A stretch of 41,654 nucleotides of DNA from an uncultured Bacteroidota bacterium (GCA_903842575.1 CAIMMM010000155.1:1-41654), one strand, 5' to 3'. Numbered from the stretch's first letter, positions 9,235 through 18,359 are shown. A program made the numbers and translations. Notes: generated from the letters alone by a model not told the origin.

Positions 9235-10323
9235 ATGAAAGCATTAAAATTCATATTAAGTGGTGGCGGAACAGGTGGGCATATCTACCCAGCGATTGCT
9301 ATTGCCGATGAATTAAAAGCTCGTTTCCCCGATGCGGAGTTTCTTTTTGTGGGTGCCAAAGATAAAATGGAAATGCAAAAAGTGCCCCAAGCGGGTTATA
9401 AAATTGAAGGCCTTTGGATTGCGGGCTTGCAACGGAAATTGACATTGCAAAACATGATGTTTCCATTCAAGCTGATGAATAGTTTGTGGAAATCAAGAAA
9501 AATAATTAGAAAATTTCAACCCGATGTAGTGATTGGAACAGGAGGTTTTGCCAGCGGTCCGTTATTACAAGCTGCGAATAGTTTTAATATTCCAACGGTG
9601 ATTCAGGAGCAAAATTCCTATCCAGGAATAACAAATAAATTATTGAGTAAAAAAGCCAATAAAATATGTGTTGCTTATGAAAACTTAGAGCGTTTTTTTC
9701 CTGAAGAAAAAATTGTTTTTACTGGTAATCCAGTGCGGCAGGATTTATTGGAAATCAATAGCAAACGTGCTGAAGCCATCGCTTATTTCAATTTGGATGT
9801 AGCAAAAAAAACACTTTTGGTTTTGGGAGGAAGTCTCGGAGCAAGAAGAGTAAACCAATTAATAGAAAAAGAATTACAATCGATTATTGCGCAAGGCATT
9901 CAGCTTATTTGGCAATGCGGGAAATTATATTTTGAAGATTACAAACATTATTCCGATGAGGGAAAGGTGCAAGTAGTAGCCTTTATTGATAGAATGGATT
10001 TGGTTTATGCCGCATCCGATTTTGTGATTTCAAGAGCTGGTGCTTCTTCGGTTTCCGAATTGTGTTTGGTTGGAAAACCGACCATTTTTATTCCGTCACC
10101 TAATGTAGCCGAAGATCATCAAACCAAAAATGCCAAAGCCATTGTAGATAAAAACGGCGCCATTCTTTTAAGAGAAAGTGAACTGGACGAAAAATTCGAA
10201 AGTGTTTTCACGGATTTGATTTCAAATGAAAATTTGCAAAACCAATTAAGTGAAAACATCAAGAAGTTAGCTAAGCCCAATGCGACAAAAGATATTGTTG
10301 AAGAAATAATTAAGTTACTATAA
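9235..10323 (+). CDS. murG: UDP-N-acetylglucosamine--N-acetylmuramyl-(pentapeptide) pyrophosphoryl-undecaprenol GlcNAc transferase
   Basis: MurG is the GT-B glycosyltransferase on the inner face of the membrane that turns lipid I into lipid II. The 362-residue protein has the N-terminal glycine-rich loop '[11 protein letters not shown]' at 10-20, the second G-loop '[11 protein letters not shown]', the '[13 protein letters not shown]' segment, and the C-terminal UDP-GlcNAc site with '[11 protein letters not shown]' and '[14 protein letters not shown]'. Its length matches the family. It lies between ftsW and murC with only a few bases on either side, so the lipid II synthase and polymerase are made together. 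Confidence 0.96.
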   Translation: MKALKFILSGGGTGGHIYPAIAIADELKARFPDAEFLFVGAKDKMEMQKVPQAGYKIEGLWIAGLQRKLTLQNMMFPFKLMNSLWKSRKIIRKFQPDVVIGTGGFASGPLLQAANSFNIPTVIQEQNSYPGITNKLLSKKANKICVAYENLERFFPEEKIVFTGNPVRQDLLEINSKRAEAIAYFNLDVAKKTLLVLGGSLGARRVNQLIEKELQSIIAQGIQLIWQCGKLYFEDYKHYSDEGKVQVVAFIDRMDLVYAASDFVISRAGASSVSELCLVGKPTIFIPSPNVAEDHQTKNAKAIVDKNGAILLRESELDEKFESVFTDLISNENLQNQLSENIKKLAKPNATKDIVEEIIKLL

Positions 10324-10326
10324 TAA

Positions 10327-11667
10327 GTGAATCTAAACCAAATACATAACGTCTATTTCATTGGCATCGGAGGCATCGGAATGAGTGCTTTGGCGCGTTA
10401 TTTCCAAAACATTGGCAAAAATGTTTCGGGTTATGACAAAACGCCAACGACTTTAACCGATGAGTTGATTGCGTGCGGAATGAATATTCACTTTGAAGAC
10501 AATATTGGTTTAATTCCAGAAGAATATTATGTAGAAAACACGTTGGTAATTATAACTCCTGCGGTTCCTATTTCCCATTCGGAGTGGAATTATTTTATCG
10601 AAAGAGAGTATATTGTAAAAAAACGCGCCGAAGTATTGGGTTTAATCACCAAAGACACTTTTTGTTTCGCCGTTGCAGGAACGCACGGAAAAACGACTAC
10701 ATCCAGTATACTAGGACATATTCTTTATGAAAGTGGCGTCGATGTGACTGCTTTCCTTGGAGGAATTGTTGAAAATTACAATTCCAATCTAATTGGAAAT
10801 GGAAAAACAGTAACGGTGGTTGAAGCCGATGAATTTGATCGTTCGTTTTTGCATTTGCATCCCAATATTGCCTGCATAACGTCGATGGATGCCGATCATT
10901 TGGATATTTATGGCGACAGCGCTGCCATTGAAGCAACGTTTAGAGAATTTGCAGATAAAGTAGAAGATAAAACCAAGATGTTTGTTCCAAAAGGTTTGCC
11001 GCTTGAAGGCTTAACTACTGGAATAAATGAGGAAGCTACTTATAAAGCTCAAAATATTAGAATAGAAAATGGCTATTATGTTTTTGATGTGCAAACGCCA
11101 ACAGAAATCATAAAAGACATCCAATTTGGATTGCCAGGCCGACACAATTTAATGAATGCCTTGATGGCTTTAGCAATGGCTAAAACGTATGGTTCCCCAA
11201 CCGAGTCCATTGCTAAAGCCTTGGCTTCATTTAAAGGAGTGCAACGCCGCTTTTCCTATCAAATTAAAACAAAAGATTTAGTTTATATAGATGATTATGC
11301 ACATCATCCCACCGAAATAAATGCCGTGCATCAAGCGGTTTCGGAATTGTATCCAAATCAAAAAGTACTGGCGATTTTTCAACCACATTTATTTAGTAGA
11401 ACCAAAGATTTTGCCGATGATTTTGCTAAAAGTTTATCACAATTTGATGAGATTATTTTACTGGATATTTACCCTGCAAGGGAATTACAAATGGAAGGAA
11501 TTACCTCAAGTTGGTTGTTGTCAAAAATTAAAAATAACAACAAAAAATTAGTTTCAAAAAATGATTTAATTCCTACTATTTTAGAAAGTGACGCTAAAAT
11601 AATTATAACAATTGGTGCAGGAGATATAGGAGAGTTAGTTTCAAAAATTAAAATTGCTTTATCATGA
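10327..11667 (+). CDS. murC: UDP-N-acetylmuramate--L-alanine ligase
   Basis: MurC adds L-alanine to UDP-MurNAc, the first peptide step, in the cytoplasm. The 446-residue protein has the MurC-specific 'FIGIGGIGMSALA' start, the P-loop 'AGTHGKTTTSS' at about 117-127, the 'VEADEFDRSF' motif, the 'DADHLDIYG' motif, and 'YIDDYAHHPTEI' in the C-terminal domain. The start is a GTG, 4 bases after the murG stop. The N-terminus 'MNLNQIHNVYFIG' from this GTG has the expected family length before the glycine-rich loop. The stop overlaps the ftsQ start as ATGA. Confidence 0.95.
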   Translation: MNLNQIHNVYFIGIGGIGMSALARYFQNIGKNVSGYDKTPTTLTDELIACGMNIHFEDNIGLIPEEYYVENTLVIITPAVPISHSEWNYFIEREYIVKKRAEVLGLITKDTFCFAVAGTHGKTTTSSILGHILYESGVDVTAFLGGIVENYNSNLIGNGKTVTVVEADEFDRSFLHLHPNIACITSMDADHLDIYGDSAAIEATFREFADKVEDKTKMFVPKGLPLEGLTTGINEEATYKAQNIRIENGYYVFDVQTPTEIIKDIQFGLPGRHNLMNALMALAMAKTYGSPTESIAKALASFKGVQRRFSYQIKTKDLVYIDDYAHHPTEINAVHQAVSELYPNQKVLAIFQPHLFSRTKDFADDFAKSLSQFDEIILLDIYPARELQMEGITSSWLLSKIKNNNKKLVSKNDLIPTILESDAKIIITIGAGDIGELVSKIKIALS

Positions 11668-12386
11668 AATTTTTAAATTGGATAAATATCAGATTAGTAC
11701 TCATGCTCGCATTAGTAATCTTTCTGTATTCCTTCACTTCAGCTAAAAATGCACAGCGAAAAATAAAGAAATCGGAAGTGATTTTTCTTGGAAATGACAA
11801 CCTTTTTGTGAAGCAAGAAATGGTTAATAAATTGTTAATAGAAAAAAATAAAGACCTAAAAACTATTACAAAAGAAGATTTAGATTTGAACAAACTAGAG
11901 AAGTCAATTTGTAAGCACAAAATGATACAACATGCAGATGTGTTTGTCAGTGTTGATGGGGTTTTAAAAGCGGTGGTGAAACAAAAAACACCAATAGGAA
12001 GAGTGTTTGATGAATTGGGTTCTTTTTATATTGATTATGAGGGAAATAAGATGCCTTTGTCAGACAATTTTACAGCAAGAGTGCCGCTTGTTTCGGGAGG
12101 AATAAATAATGAAAATATAAAAAAAGTATCCGAAGTTTTGAGGGTAATTTATAATGATGAATTTTTGAAAGAAAATATCATCGGTGCTCAAGTTTTGCCA
12201 AACGGAAGCATCTATTTGGCTAACAGAAATTATAGTTATCAACTAATTTTTGGAAGAGCTATAAATATTGAACAAAAATTTAAGAATTATAAAGCCTTTT
12301 TTCAAAAAGCAGTTTTAGATAGTTCTTTAACAAAATACAAAATAGTAAATCTGAAGTTTACGCAACAAGTAGTGTGCACTAAATAA
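11664..12386 (+). CDS. ftsQ: Cell division protein FtsQ
   Basis: FtsQ is a bitopic divisome scaffold that links FtsL/FtsB to the early divisome. The 240-residue protein has a short basic N-terminus, one membrane segment near residues 7-27, and a periplasmic POTRA-like region from about residue 36 ('SEVIFLGNDNLFVKQEMVNKL') followed by the conserved 'IQHADVFVSVDGVLKAVVKQKTPI' type strand, then an FtsQ domain with 'YIDYEGNKMPLSDN' near 118-131. Sequence conservation in FtsQ is low. Position between murC and ftsA settles the call. The ATG overlaps the murC stop (ATGA), so the two are coupled. Confidence 0.9.
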   Translation: MKFLNWINIRLVLMLALVIFLYSFTSAKNAQRKIKKSEVIFLGNDNLFVKQEMVNKLLIEKNKDLKTITKEDLDLNKLEKSICKHKMIQHADVFVSVDGVLKAVVKQKTPIGRVFDELGSFYIDYEGNKMPLSDNFTARVPLVSGGINNENIKKVSEVLRVIYNDEFLKENIIGAQVLPNGSIYLANRNYSYQLIFGRAINIEQKFKNYKAFFQKAVLDSSLTKYKIVNLKFTQQVVCTK

Positions 12387-12392
12387 TAGATT

Positions 12393-13769
12393 ATGGAAAA
12401 CGATAATATCGCTGTAGGTCTTGACATTGGAACAACGAAAATCGTTGCGATGATTGGCAAGAAAAATGAATATGGAAAGCTAGAAATTTTGGGAGTTGGA
12501 AAATCCAAAAGTCTTGGCGTTGCCAGAGGTGTTGTAAATAATATTACACAAACCATTCAGTCTATTCAGCAGGCAGTACTTGAAGCAGAAAATAATTCAG
12601 GTTATAAAATAAACGATGTTGTTGTTGGAATTGCCGGGCAACACATTAGAAGCATTCAACATACGGATTATGTGATTAGAAGCAATCCCGAAGAAGTGAT
12701 TAGCGGGAAAGACATTCAATTGCTAATTGACCAAGTAAACAAATTGGCCATGTTGCCGGGAGAAGAAATTATTCACGTTTTGCCACAAGAATTTAAAATT
12801 GATGGGCAATCCGAAATAAAAGAACCAATCGGAATGTATGGCGGACGATTGGAAGCTAGTTTTCACGTGGTTGTGGGACAAGCATCTTCTATCCGAAATG
12901 TGGGAAGATGTATTCAAAGTTCTGGAATTGAATTATCCGGATTAACATTAGAGCCATTGGCTTCGGCTGATGCGGTTTTAAGTCAGGAGGAAAAAGAAGC
13001 GGGTGTTGCTTTAATTGATATTGGTGGAGGAACAACCGATTTGGCTATTTTCAAAGATGGCATTATTCGTCACACAGCGGTTGTCCCATTTGGAGGAAAT
13101 GTAATTACAGACGACATTAAGGAAGGTTGTTCTATCATTGAAAAACAAGCGGAATTATTAAAAACAAAATTTGGTTCGGCTTGGCCTGGTGAAAATAAAG
13201 ACAACGAAATTGTGTCTATTCCAGGATTACGCGGAAGAGATCCAAAAGAAATTTCTTTGAAGAATTTATCTAAAATAATTCATGCACGTGTTGTTGAAAT
13301 TGTTGAGCAAGTTTTTACAGAAATTAAAGCATACGGACACGAAGATCCACGTAAAAAATTAATTGCTGGGATTGTGCTTACAGGTGGTGGTTCGCAATTG
13401 AAACACATCAAGCAATTGGTTGAATATATCACGGGAATGGACACAAGAATTGGCTATCCAAACGAACATTTGGCGGGCAATTCAAACGAAGAAATTTCAA
13501 GTCCCTTGTATGCCACAGCCGTTGGATTGGTAATGAACAGTATTGCCAACAGCACCCAAAGTGCCTACAAAATTGAATTAAAAGAAGTTAGTTCCATTCC
13601 AAAACAACAAGAGTTTCAAAAAGTTGTCGAAGAAAAAGAAGCAGTTTCAAATGTTGTGGTAGAAGAAGCAGTTGAAGAAGAGGAAGAAACCACCGAAAAA
13701 AGAATAAGAAGGTCGTTTTTCGACAAATATGTCGATAAAATTAAAGACTTTTTAGATAACGCAGAATAA
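12393..13769 (+). CDS. ftsA: Cell division protein FtsA
   Basis: FtsA is the actin-like protein that tethers FtsZ filaments to the inner membrane. The 458-residue protein has the actin-fold phosphate loop 'GLDIGTTKI' at 9-17, the SHS2 (1C) subdomain in the region about 85-165, the second phosphate loop 'IDIGGGTTDL' at 208-217, and the adenosine motif 'GIVLTGGGSQL' near 325-336. It ends in an acidic linker, rich in E and V, followed by the amphipathic membrane-targeting helix 'RRSFFDKYVDKIKDFLDN'. It begins 6 bases after ftsQ and precedes ftsZ by 56 bases. Confidence 0.96.
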   Translation: MENDNIAVGLDIGTTKIVAMIGKKNEYGKLEILGVGKSKSLGVARGVVNNITQTIQSIQQAVLEAENNSGYKINDVVVGIAGQHIRSIQHTDYVIRSNPEEVISGKDIQLLIDQVNKLAMLPGEEIIHVLPQEFKIDGQSEIKEPIGMYGGRLEASFHVVVGQASSIRNVGRCIQSSGIELSGLTLEPLASADAVLSQEEKEAGVALIDIGGGTTDLAIFKDGIIRHTAVVPFGGNVITDDIKEGCSIIEKQAELLKTKFGSAWPGENKDNEIVSIPGLRGRDPKEISLKNLSKIIHARVVEIVEQVFTEIKAYGHEDPRKKLIAGIVLTGGGSQLKHIKQLVEYITGMDTRIGYPNEHLAGNSNEEISSPLYATAVGLVMNSIANSTQSAYKIELKEVSSIPKQQEFQKVVEEKEAVSNVVVEEAVEEEEETTEKRIRRSFFDKYVDKIKDFLDNAE

Positions 13770-13825
13770 AAGTGTTCATTCAAAACACAAACTAAACAAA
13801 CGATAAGCATTAAAACCAAAATAGT

Positions 13826-15757
13826 ATGATAAGCAACTCAGAATTTGGAAACATCTCATTTGATTTACCAAAAAACCAATCAAATGTTATAAAAGTAATC
13901 GGTGTTGGCGGTGGTGGAAGTAATGCCATTAACCACATGTTCAAACAGGGAATAAAAGGAGTGGATTTTGTGGTTTGTAACACAGACTCACAAGCACTTG
14001 AAAATAGCTCAGTACCCAACAAAATTCAATTAGGCGTTAGCTTGACGGAAGGACTTGGAGCTGGAGCAAATCCTGATGTTGGACAACAATCAGCTCTAGA
14101 AAGCATTGCTGATATTGAAAAAATGTTGGATAGCAACACCAAAATGGTTTTCATCACGGCTGGAATGGGTGGTGGAACTGGAACAGGTGCGGCACCAGTT
14201 ATTGCTCAATTAGCCAAAGAAAGAGATATCCTTACCGTTGGTATCGTAACTATTCCTTTCCAGTTTGAAGGGAAAGTGCGTCAGGATCAAGCGTTGTTGG
14301 GTGTTGAAAAGTTGCGAAAACAAGTGGATTCTCTAATTGTAATCAACAATAATAAACTGAGAGAAGTTTACGGAAATCTTGGCTTTAAAGCTGGATTTTC
14401 AAAAGCGGATGAAGTTTTAGCAACAGCCTCCCGAGGAATTGCTGAAGTAATTACGCATCACTATACTCAGAATATAGATTTAAAAGACGCCAAAACAGTT
14501 TTGGAAAATAGTGGAAGAGCCATTATGGGTTCGGCTTCAGCTTCAGGTGAAAACAGAGCCAAAGAGGCAATTGTTTCGGCTTTGGATTCTCCATTGTTAA
14601 ATGATAATAAAATTTCGGGTGCCAAAAACGTATTGTTGCTTATCGTTTCTGGAACTAATGAAATTACAATTGACGAAATAGGAGAAATAAACGACCATAT
14701 TCAAACTGAAGCGGGTCACAATGCCAATATAATTATGGGTGTTGGTGAAGATGACACTTTGGGAGATGCAATAGCGGTAACCATTATTGCAACAGGTTTT
14801 AATGTGGAACAACAAAATAGTATAGTTAATGCAGAACCAAAGAAAATTATTCACGCTTTAGAGGATGATCAAAAATTGGTTCGCGATTTAATGCAAAAAC
14901 CAGTTGAAGCATACCAACCAATAACGGAAACTTCAAAAACGGAAAAAGAGGAAAAAATAATTTTCGAATTAATTGAAGATGAATTAGAAATCTCTAATGT
15001 TGCTACTATCAATGACAATGAACTGATTGCAATGAACCAGTTTATTAAAAATTTGGATGTTACTTTTGAAATCGTTTCTCCAATAAAAGATATTGATTAC
15101 AAATTTACCACACCTGAAGTAGCTGCAATACAAGTGCTAGAAGCAGAAACAATTGTTGCTGAAGAAGAGCAAATCACGTTTTCTTTCGATATGCCAATTG
15201 CAATAACTGAAGAAGTAGATGAGAATAGAATTGTTTTCGATTTATCGGATACAACACTTGATATAGAAGTGAACGAGGTAGTTCAATTTGTTCCAATGAC
15301 AGAATTGAATGAAGAAGGCGTTATCAAATATTCATTGGAAGAATACATGGAAGTTGAAAATGACTTGTTAAACTCTAAGCCCGTTGCACAAGTTGTTGAA
15401 GAACCAATTTCTGAGGAATTGAAAATAACTTTAAAACAAGTTGAGCCTTCAAAACCAATCAATTTTTCAAGCTCATTTGAAGATGTTTCACCAATTGAAA
15501 TGACCATTGAAGAAACATTAAAATTCAGAGCAGAAGATAGAAGACAAAAAATGAAAGAGTTCAATTATAAGTTTCACAACAATCCTTCAAAAATTGAAGA
15601 ATTGGAAAAAGAACCAGCTTATAAAAGATCGGGGGCAGATATTTCAAATAATGCTCAATCCAACAAAACTAACTCAAGATTGTCTTTAGGAACAGATAGC
15701 AATGACGATTTGCAATTGCGTTCTAACAATTCATTCTTACACGATAATGTAGATTAA
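13826..15757 (+). CDS. ftsZ: Cell division protein FtsZ with long C-terminal extension
   Basis: FtsZ is the tubulin-like GTPase that forms the Z ring. The GTPase core spans about residues 15-330. It has '[10 protein letters not shown]', the tubulin signature 'GGGTGTG' at 115-121, and the T7 loop 'NIDLKDA' that completes the active site of the next subunit. The remaining roughly 310 residues are an acidic, low-complexity linker ending in a conserved-looking C-terminal peptide, '[15 protein letters not shown]'. The total of 643 residues is far longer than E. coli FtsZ (383), though long linkers are usual in this group. The C-terminal peptide is the expected docking site for FtsA. A terminator follows 27 bases after the stop. 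Confidence 0.96.
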   Translation: MISNSEFGNISFDLPKNQSNVIKVIGVGGGGSNAINHMFKQGIKGVDFVVCNTDSQALENSSVPNKIQLGVSLTEGLGAGANPDVGQQSALESIADIEKMLDSNTKMVFITAGMGGGTGTGAAPVIAQLAKERDILTVGIVTIPFQFEGKVRQDQALLGVEKLRKQVDSLIVINNNKLREVYGNLGFKAGFSKADEVLATASRGIAEVITHHYTQNIDLKDAKTVLENSGRAIMGSASASGENRAKEAIVSALDSPLLNDNKISGAKNVLLLIVSGTNEITIDEIGEINDHIQTEAGHNANIIMGVGEDDTLGDAIAVTIIATGFNVEQQNSIVNAEPKKIIHALEDDQKLVRDLMQKPVEAYQPITETSKTEKEEKIIFELIEDELEISNVATINDNELIAMNQFIKNLDVTFEIVSPIKDIDYKFTTPEVAAIQVLEAETIVAEEEQITFSFDMPIAITEEVDENRIVFDLSDTTLDIEVNEVVQFVPMTELNEEGVIKYSLEEYMEVENDLLNSKPVAQVVEEPISEELKITLKQVEPSKPINFSSSFEDVSPIEMTIEETLKFRAEDRRQKMKEFNYKFHNNPSKIEELEKEPAYKRSGADISNNAQSNKTNSRLSLGTDSNDDLQLRSNNSFLHDNVD

Positions 15758-15784
15758 TAATAAACTTAACCAAAGTGCATTGAG

Positions 15785-15821
15785 CCCGAAAATTTCATTG
15801 AGATTTTCGGGTTATTTTTTT
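15785..15821 (+). terminator. Rho-independent terminator of the dcw cluster
   Basis: A 9-base perfect stem (15785-15793 with 15803-15811, CCCGAAAAT/ATTTTCGGG) has a 9-base loop and is followed by TTATTTTTTT. It lies 27 bases after ftsZ and closes the long dcw operon. The T-run merges directly with the -7 element of the next gene. Confidence 0.85.
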
Positions 15822-15828
15822 ACCTTTG
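15798..15828 (+). promoter_or_regulatory. Promoter of the YqeY-family gene
   Basis: TACCTTTG at 15821-15828 matches TAnnTTTG exactly. A TTG at 15798-15800 lies 20 bases upstream as a possible -33 element. The promoter overlaps the ftsZ terminator hairpin. Because the -7 element covers the upstream in-frame start at 15826, it supports the ATG at 15862 as the true start of the next gene. Confidence 0.65.
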
Positions 15829-15861
15829 CACCTTAAAATTAATTCCAAAACAAAAACGACA

Positions 15862-16311
15862 ATGAGTTTATCAATATTAATCATGGATGAAATAAAAACT
15901 GCCATGAGAGCCAAAGATACTGTTGCCCTTGAAGCGCTTCGCGCTATCAAATCGGAAATTCTTTTAGCACAAACATCCTCGGGAGCAAAAGAAGAAATAA
16001 CAGCAGATGACGAGATTAAATTGCTTCAAAAATTGGTAAAAACAAGAAAAGACAGTGCTAAAATCTTCGCCGAGCAAAACCGGATGGATTTAGCGGAGCC
16101 TGAACTCGCTCAAATTGCTGTCATTGAAAAGTTCTTACCGGCACAATTAAGTGAAGCAGAGGTAGAAGCGGTGATTGCAAAAATTATTGTTGAAACTGGA
16201 GCTTCAGGAATTGCTTCTATGGGAAAAGTTATGGGATTAGCCGCTGCTCAACTTGGAGGAACTGCAGAAGGCAAAACGATTTCTACTATTGTGAAAAAAC
16301 TTTTAGTGTAA
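15862..16311 (+). CDS. GatB/YqeY domain-containing protein
   Basis: The 149-residue cytoplasmic protein is of the YqeY family. These resemble the C-terminal tRNA-binding tail of the GatB subunit of Asp/Glu-tRNA amidotransferase, and their cellular role is not firmly known. Visible signatures are the N-terminal helix 'MDEIKTAMRAKDTVALEALRAIKSE' region, 'LLQKLVKTRKDSAKIF', the middle 'EPELAQIAVIEKFLPAQLSE' segment, and a C-terminal 'ASMGKVMGLAAAQLGG' that matches the GatB tail 'MGKVM'. Length is normal for the stand-alone family. I used the ATG at 15862 rather than the in-frame TTG at 15826, because the latter lies inside the promoter. It is probably a single-gene unit. Confidence 0.88.
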   Translation: MSLSILIMDEIKTAMRAKDTVALEALRAIKSEILLAQTSSGAKEEITADDEIKLLQKLVKTRKDSAKIFAEQNRMDLAEPELAQIAVIEKFLPAQLSEAEVEAVIAKIIVETGASGIASMGKVMGLAAAQLGGTAEGKTISTIVKKLLV

Positions 16312-16313
16312 AG

Positions 16314-16349
16314 AAATATTAGATATTAAATTTTAAATATCTAATATTT
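16314..16349. repeat. AT-only inverted repeat after the YqeY gene
   Basis: A perfect 14-base inverted repeat (16314-16327 with 16336-16349; arm AAATATTAGATATT) has an 8-base loop and starts 3 bases after the YqeY-family stop codon. It contains only one G-C pair and has no clear T-tract, so it is a weak terminator or a transcript-end stabilising hairpin. It separates the gene from tRNA-Arg. Confidence 0.6.
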
Positions 16350-16376
16350 GAAATTTAATATTTTAAAATTAAAACT

Positions 16377-16450
16377 GGCTTCGTAGTTCAACTGGATAGA
16401 ATTTCAGATTTCGGCTCTGAAGGTTGCAGGTTCGAACCCTGCCGAGGTCA
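16377..16450 (+). tRNA. tRNA-Arg (anticodon UCG)
   Basis: The 74-base sequence folds into a full cloverleaf. The acceptor stem is GGCTTCG/CGAGGTC with two G-U pairs, the D stem is GTTC/GAAT, the anticodon stem is TCAGA/TCTGA with loop TTTCGGC, the variable loop is AGGTT, and the T arm is GCAGG-TTCGAAC-CCTGC. The anticodon is TCG at 16411-16413, reading the arginine codon CGA. The D loop has the conserved GG and the T loop the TTCGAAC. The 3' CCA is not encoded (A then CA), so it must be added by nucleotidyltransferase. Confidence 0.95.
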
Positions 16451-16454
16451 CAAA

Positions 16455-16485
16455 AAAAGCTCAAGATTATTGAGCTTTTTTATTT
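16455..16485 (+). terminator. Terminator after tRNA-Arg
   Basis: A 10-base perfect stem (16455-16464 with 16470-16479, AAAAGCTCAA/TTGAGCTTTT) has a 5-base loop and is followed by a T-rich tail. It starts 4 bases after the tRNA end, a typical tRNA terminator. Confidence 0.85.
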
Positions 16486-16543
16486 TGTGTTAATTTTCAA
16501 AACGAAACTTTGTCAGTAAAGACGAAGTCAACCCTGCTAAAGT

Positions 16544-17206
16544 TTATATACTAGTCATTTTCTTCAAATCGGCAATGGTTTGAGTTGGATTTGTAGCTTT
16601 GAAAACATAATTTCCAGCTACCAATACATCGGCACCAGCTTTAACCAATTGAACCGCATTTTTATTGGTTACGCCACCGTCAATTTCTATAATTGTTGCA
16701 GCATTTTTTGAGGTGATTAGTTTTTTAAGTTTTTCAATTTTAGAATAGGTATTTTCAATAAAAGATTGACCACCAAAACCGGGATTAACACTCATGATAC
16801 AAACCATATCAATATCGTTGATAACGTCCTCTAACAGGTCAACATTAGTATGTGGATTCAGCACAACTCCAGCTTTCATTCCTTCCGCTTTGATGGCCTG
16901 TAACGTTCTGTGAAGATGTGTGCAGGCTTCGTAATGAACAGAAAGGACATTAGCGCCTAAATCAGCGAAAGTCTTGATATATCTATCAGGATCAACAATC
17001 ATTAAATGAACGTCGATGGTTTTTTTGGCATGTTTGGTAATCGCCTCCAAAACGGGCATTCCAAAAGAAATATTGGGAACAAAAACGCCGTCCATAATAT
17101 CGATGTGAAACCAATCGGCTTGTGAGTTATTAATCATTTCGATGTCACGTTGCAAATTGGCAAAATCGGCAGCTAAAACAGAAGGTGCAATAATGGTATT
17201 TTTCAT
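16544..17206 (-). CDS. rpe: Ribulose-phosphate 3-epimerase
   Basis: Rpe interconverts ribulose 5-phosphate and xylulose 5-phosphate in the non-oxidative pentose phosphate pathway. The 220-residue TIM-barrel protein has 'APSVLAADF' at 7-15, the metal-binding 'HIDIMDG' at 34-40 (His34, Asp36), 'DVHLMI' with His67, 'MSVNPGFGGQSFI', and the phosphate-binding 'IDGGVT' and 'AGADVLVAGNYVF'. Length is standard. I used the ATG at 17206. The open frame extends 87 bases upstream, but that part crosses a TAnnTTTG promoter element and encodes no family residues. It is a single gene downstream of the rpoD terminator. Confidence 0.95.
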   Translation of the reverse strand: MKNTIIAPSVLAADFANLQRDIEMINNSQADWFHIDIMDGVFVPNISFGMPVLEAITKHAKKTIDVHLMIVDPDRYIKTFADLGANVLSVHYEACTHLHRTLQAIKAEGMKAGVVLNPHTNVDLLEDVINDIDMVCIMSVNPGFGGQSFIENTYSKIEKLKKLITSKNAATIIEIDGGVTNKNAVQLVKAGADVLVAGNYVFKATNPTQTIADLKKMTSI

Positions 17207-17237
17207 TTGTAGTTTGTAGTTATGTAGTGTTGTTTTG

Positions 17238-17245
17238 CAAAGATA
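17238..17245 (-). promoter_or_regulatory. Probable -7 promoter element for rpe
   Basis: On the - strand the sequence reads TATCTTTG, an exact TAnnTTTG match, ending 31 bases before the rpe ATG. No convincing TTG is found at the expected -33 distance; that region is occupied by the rpoD terminator hairpin. Confidence 0.5.
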
Positions 17246-17283
17246 ATTATAAAAAATAAAACTCCGGTAATCAGCCGGAGTTT
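17246..17283 (-). terminator. Terminator of rpoD
   Basis: A 9-base perfect stem (17259-17267 with 17275-17283, AAACTCCGG/CCGGAGTTT) has a 7-base loop and, read on the - strand, is followed by TTTTATTTTTTATAA. It lies 75 bases after the rpoD stop. Confidence 0.85.
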
Positions 17284-17357
17284 CAATCATCAATCAAAAA
17301 ACGAACAGTTAATCAGACTGTTCATACTCTTATGTCTCCCTGAGTTTTTCCAAAGGG

Positions 17358-18221
17358 CTAACCTAAATAGGTTTTTAATATTTTACTTCTGGAAGTATGT
17401 TTTAATCTGCGGATTGCTTTTTCTTTAATTTGACGTACTCTTTCACGAGTTAAGTCAAAAGTCTCTCCAATTTCTTCTAAGGTCATTGGATGTTGGTCGC
17501 CTAAACCAAAATACAAACGAACTACGTCTGCTTCTCTGGGTGTTAAGGTTTCTAAAGAACGTTCAATTTCGGTACGCAATGATTCGTGAATCAATTCTCT
17601 ATCTGGATTTGGAGATTCCCCTGAACGCAAAACGTCATATAGGTTTGAATCTTCTCCTTCCACAAGTGGCGCATCCATTGACAAGTGACGGCCAGAGTTT
17701 TTCATACTTTCTCTAACATCATTCACAGTCATATCCAACTCTTTGGCAATTTCCTCAGCTGTTGGAGGTCTTTCGTTAGATTGCTCCAACAAGGCATACA
17801 TTTTATTGATTTTATTGATAGAACCAATTTTATTCAACGGCAAACGAACGATACGAGATTGCTCTGCTAATGCCTGAAGAATAGATTGACGAATCCACCA
17901 AACGGCATAGGAAATGAATTTGAAACCACGCGTTTCATCAAAACGTTGCGCCGCTTTTATTAAACCTAGATTTCCTTCATTGATTAAATCGGGAAGGGTT
18001 AATCCTTGGTTTTGGTATTGTTTTGCAACAGAAACCACGAAACGCAAATTGGCTTTCGTTAATTTTTCTAATGCTTTCTGGTCGCCGGCTTTAATTTTCT
18101 GAGCTAATTCTACTTCTTCGTCAGCTGTAATCAAATCAACTTTTCCGATTTCTTGTAGATATTTGTCTAGGGATGCAGTTTCACGATTGGTTACCTGCTT
18201 GGTAATTTTAAGTTGTCTCAT
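17358..18221 (-). CDS. rpoD: Primary RNA polymerase sigma factor RpoD (short Bacteroidota form)
   Basis: This is the vegetative sigma factor that directs RNA polymerase to the TAnnTTTG promoters. The 287-residue protein has region 1.2 ('[21 protein letters not shown]', about 19-39), region 2 with '[17 protein letters not shown]' and the -10 recognition helix '[20 protein letters not shown]' region, region 3 ('[19 protein letters not shown]'), and region 4 with the helix-turn-helix '[19 protein letters not shown]'. Region 1.1 and the large non-conserved region are absent, as is known for Bacteroidota primary sigma factors. A T-rich spacer upstream holds TAACTTTA (18274-18267), a one-mismatch -7 element. 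Confidence 0.95.
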   Translation of the reverse strand: MRQLKITKQVTNRETASLDKYLQEIGKVDLITADEEVELAQKIKAGDQKALEKLTKANLRFVVSVAKQYQNQGLTLPDLINEGNLGLIKAAQRFDETRGFKFISYAVWWIRQSILQALAEQSRIVRLPLNKIGSINKINKMYALLEQSNERPPTAEEIAKELDMTVNDVRESMKNSGRHLSMDAPLVEGEDSNLYDVLRSGESPNPDRELIHESLRTEIERSLETLTPREADVVRLYFGLGDQHPMTLEEIGETFDLTRERVRQIKEKAIRRLKHTSRSKILKTYLG

Positions 18222-18289
18222 GTAAGTTTTCCTTAAAAATTTAAGTGTTCAGTTTGTTGTACGTTTTAAAGTTATAAAAAGTTACAATT

Positions 18290-18342
18290 TTATAAAAATA
18301 AAAAAACAAACCCCAATTCATTGATTTGAATTGGGGTTTGTT
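18290..18342 (-). terminator. Terminator of pnp
   Basis: A 16-base perfect stem (18305-18320 with 18327-18342, arm AACAAACCCCAATTCA) has a 6-base loop and is followed on the - strand by a long T-rich run. It lies 18 bases after the pnp stop and separates pnp from rpoD. Confidence 0.9.
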
Positions 18343-18359
18343 ATAAAGCATAAAATAAC

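Noticed and set aside
17207..17293. Upstream extension of rpe by 29 residues
   Set aside because: The extension crosses an exact TAnnTTTG element and the rpoD terminator. The family N-terminus 'APSVLAADF' is already near the ATG at 17206.
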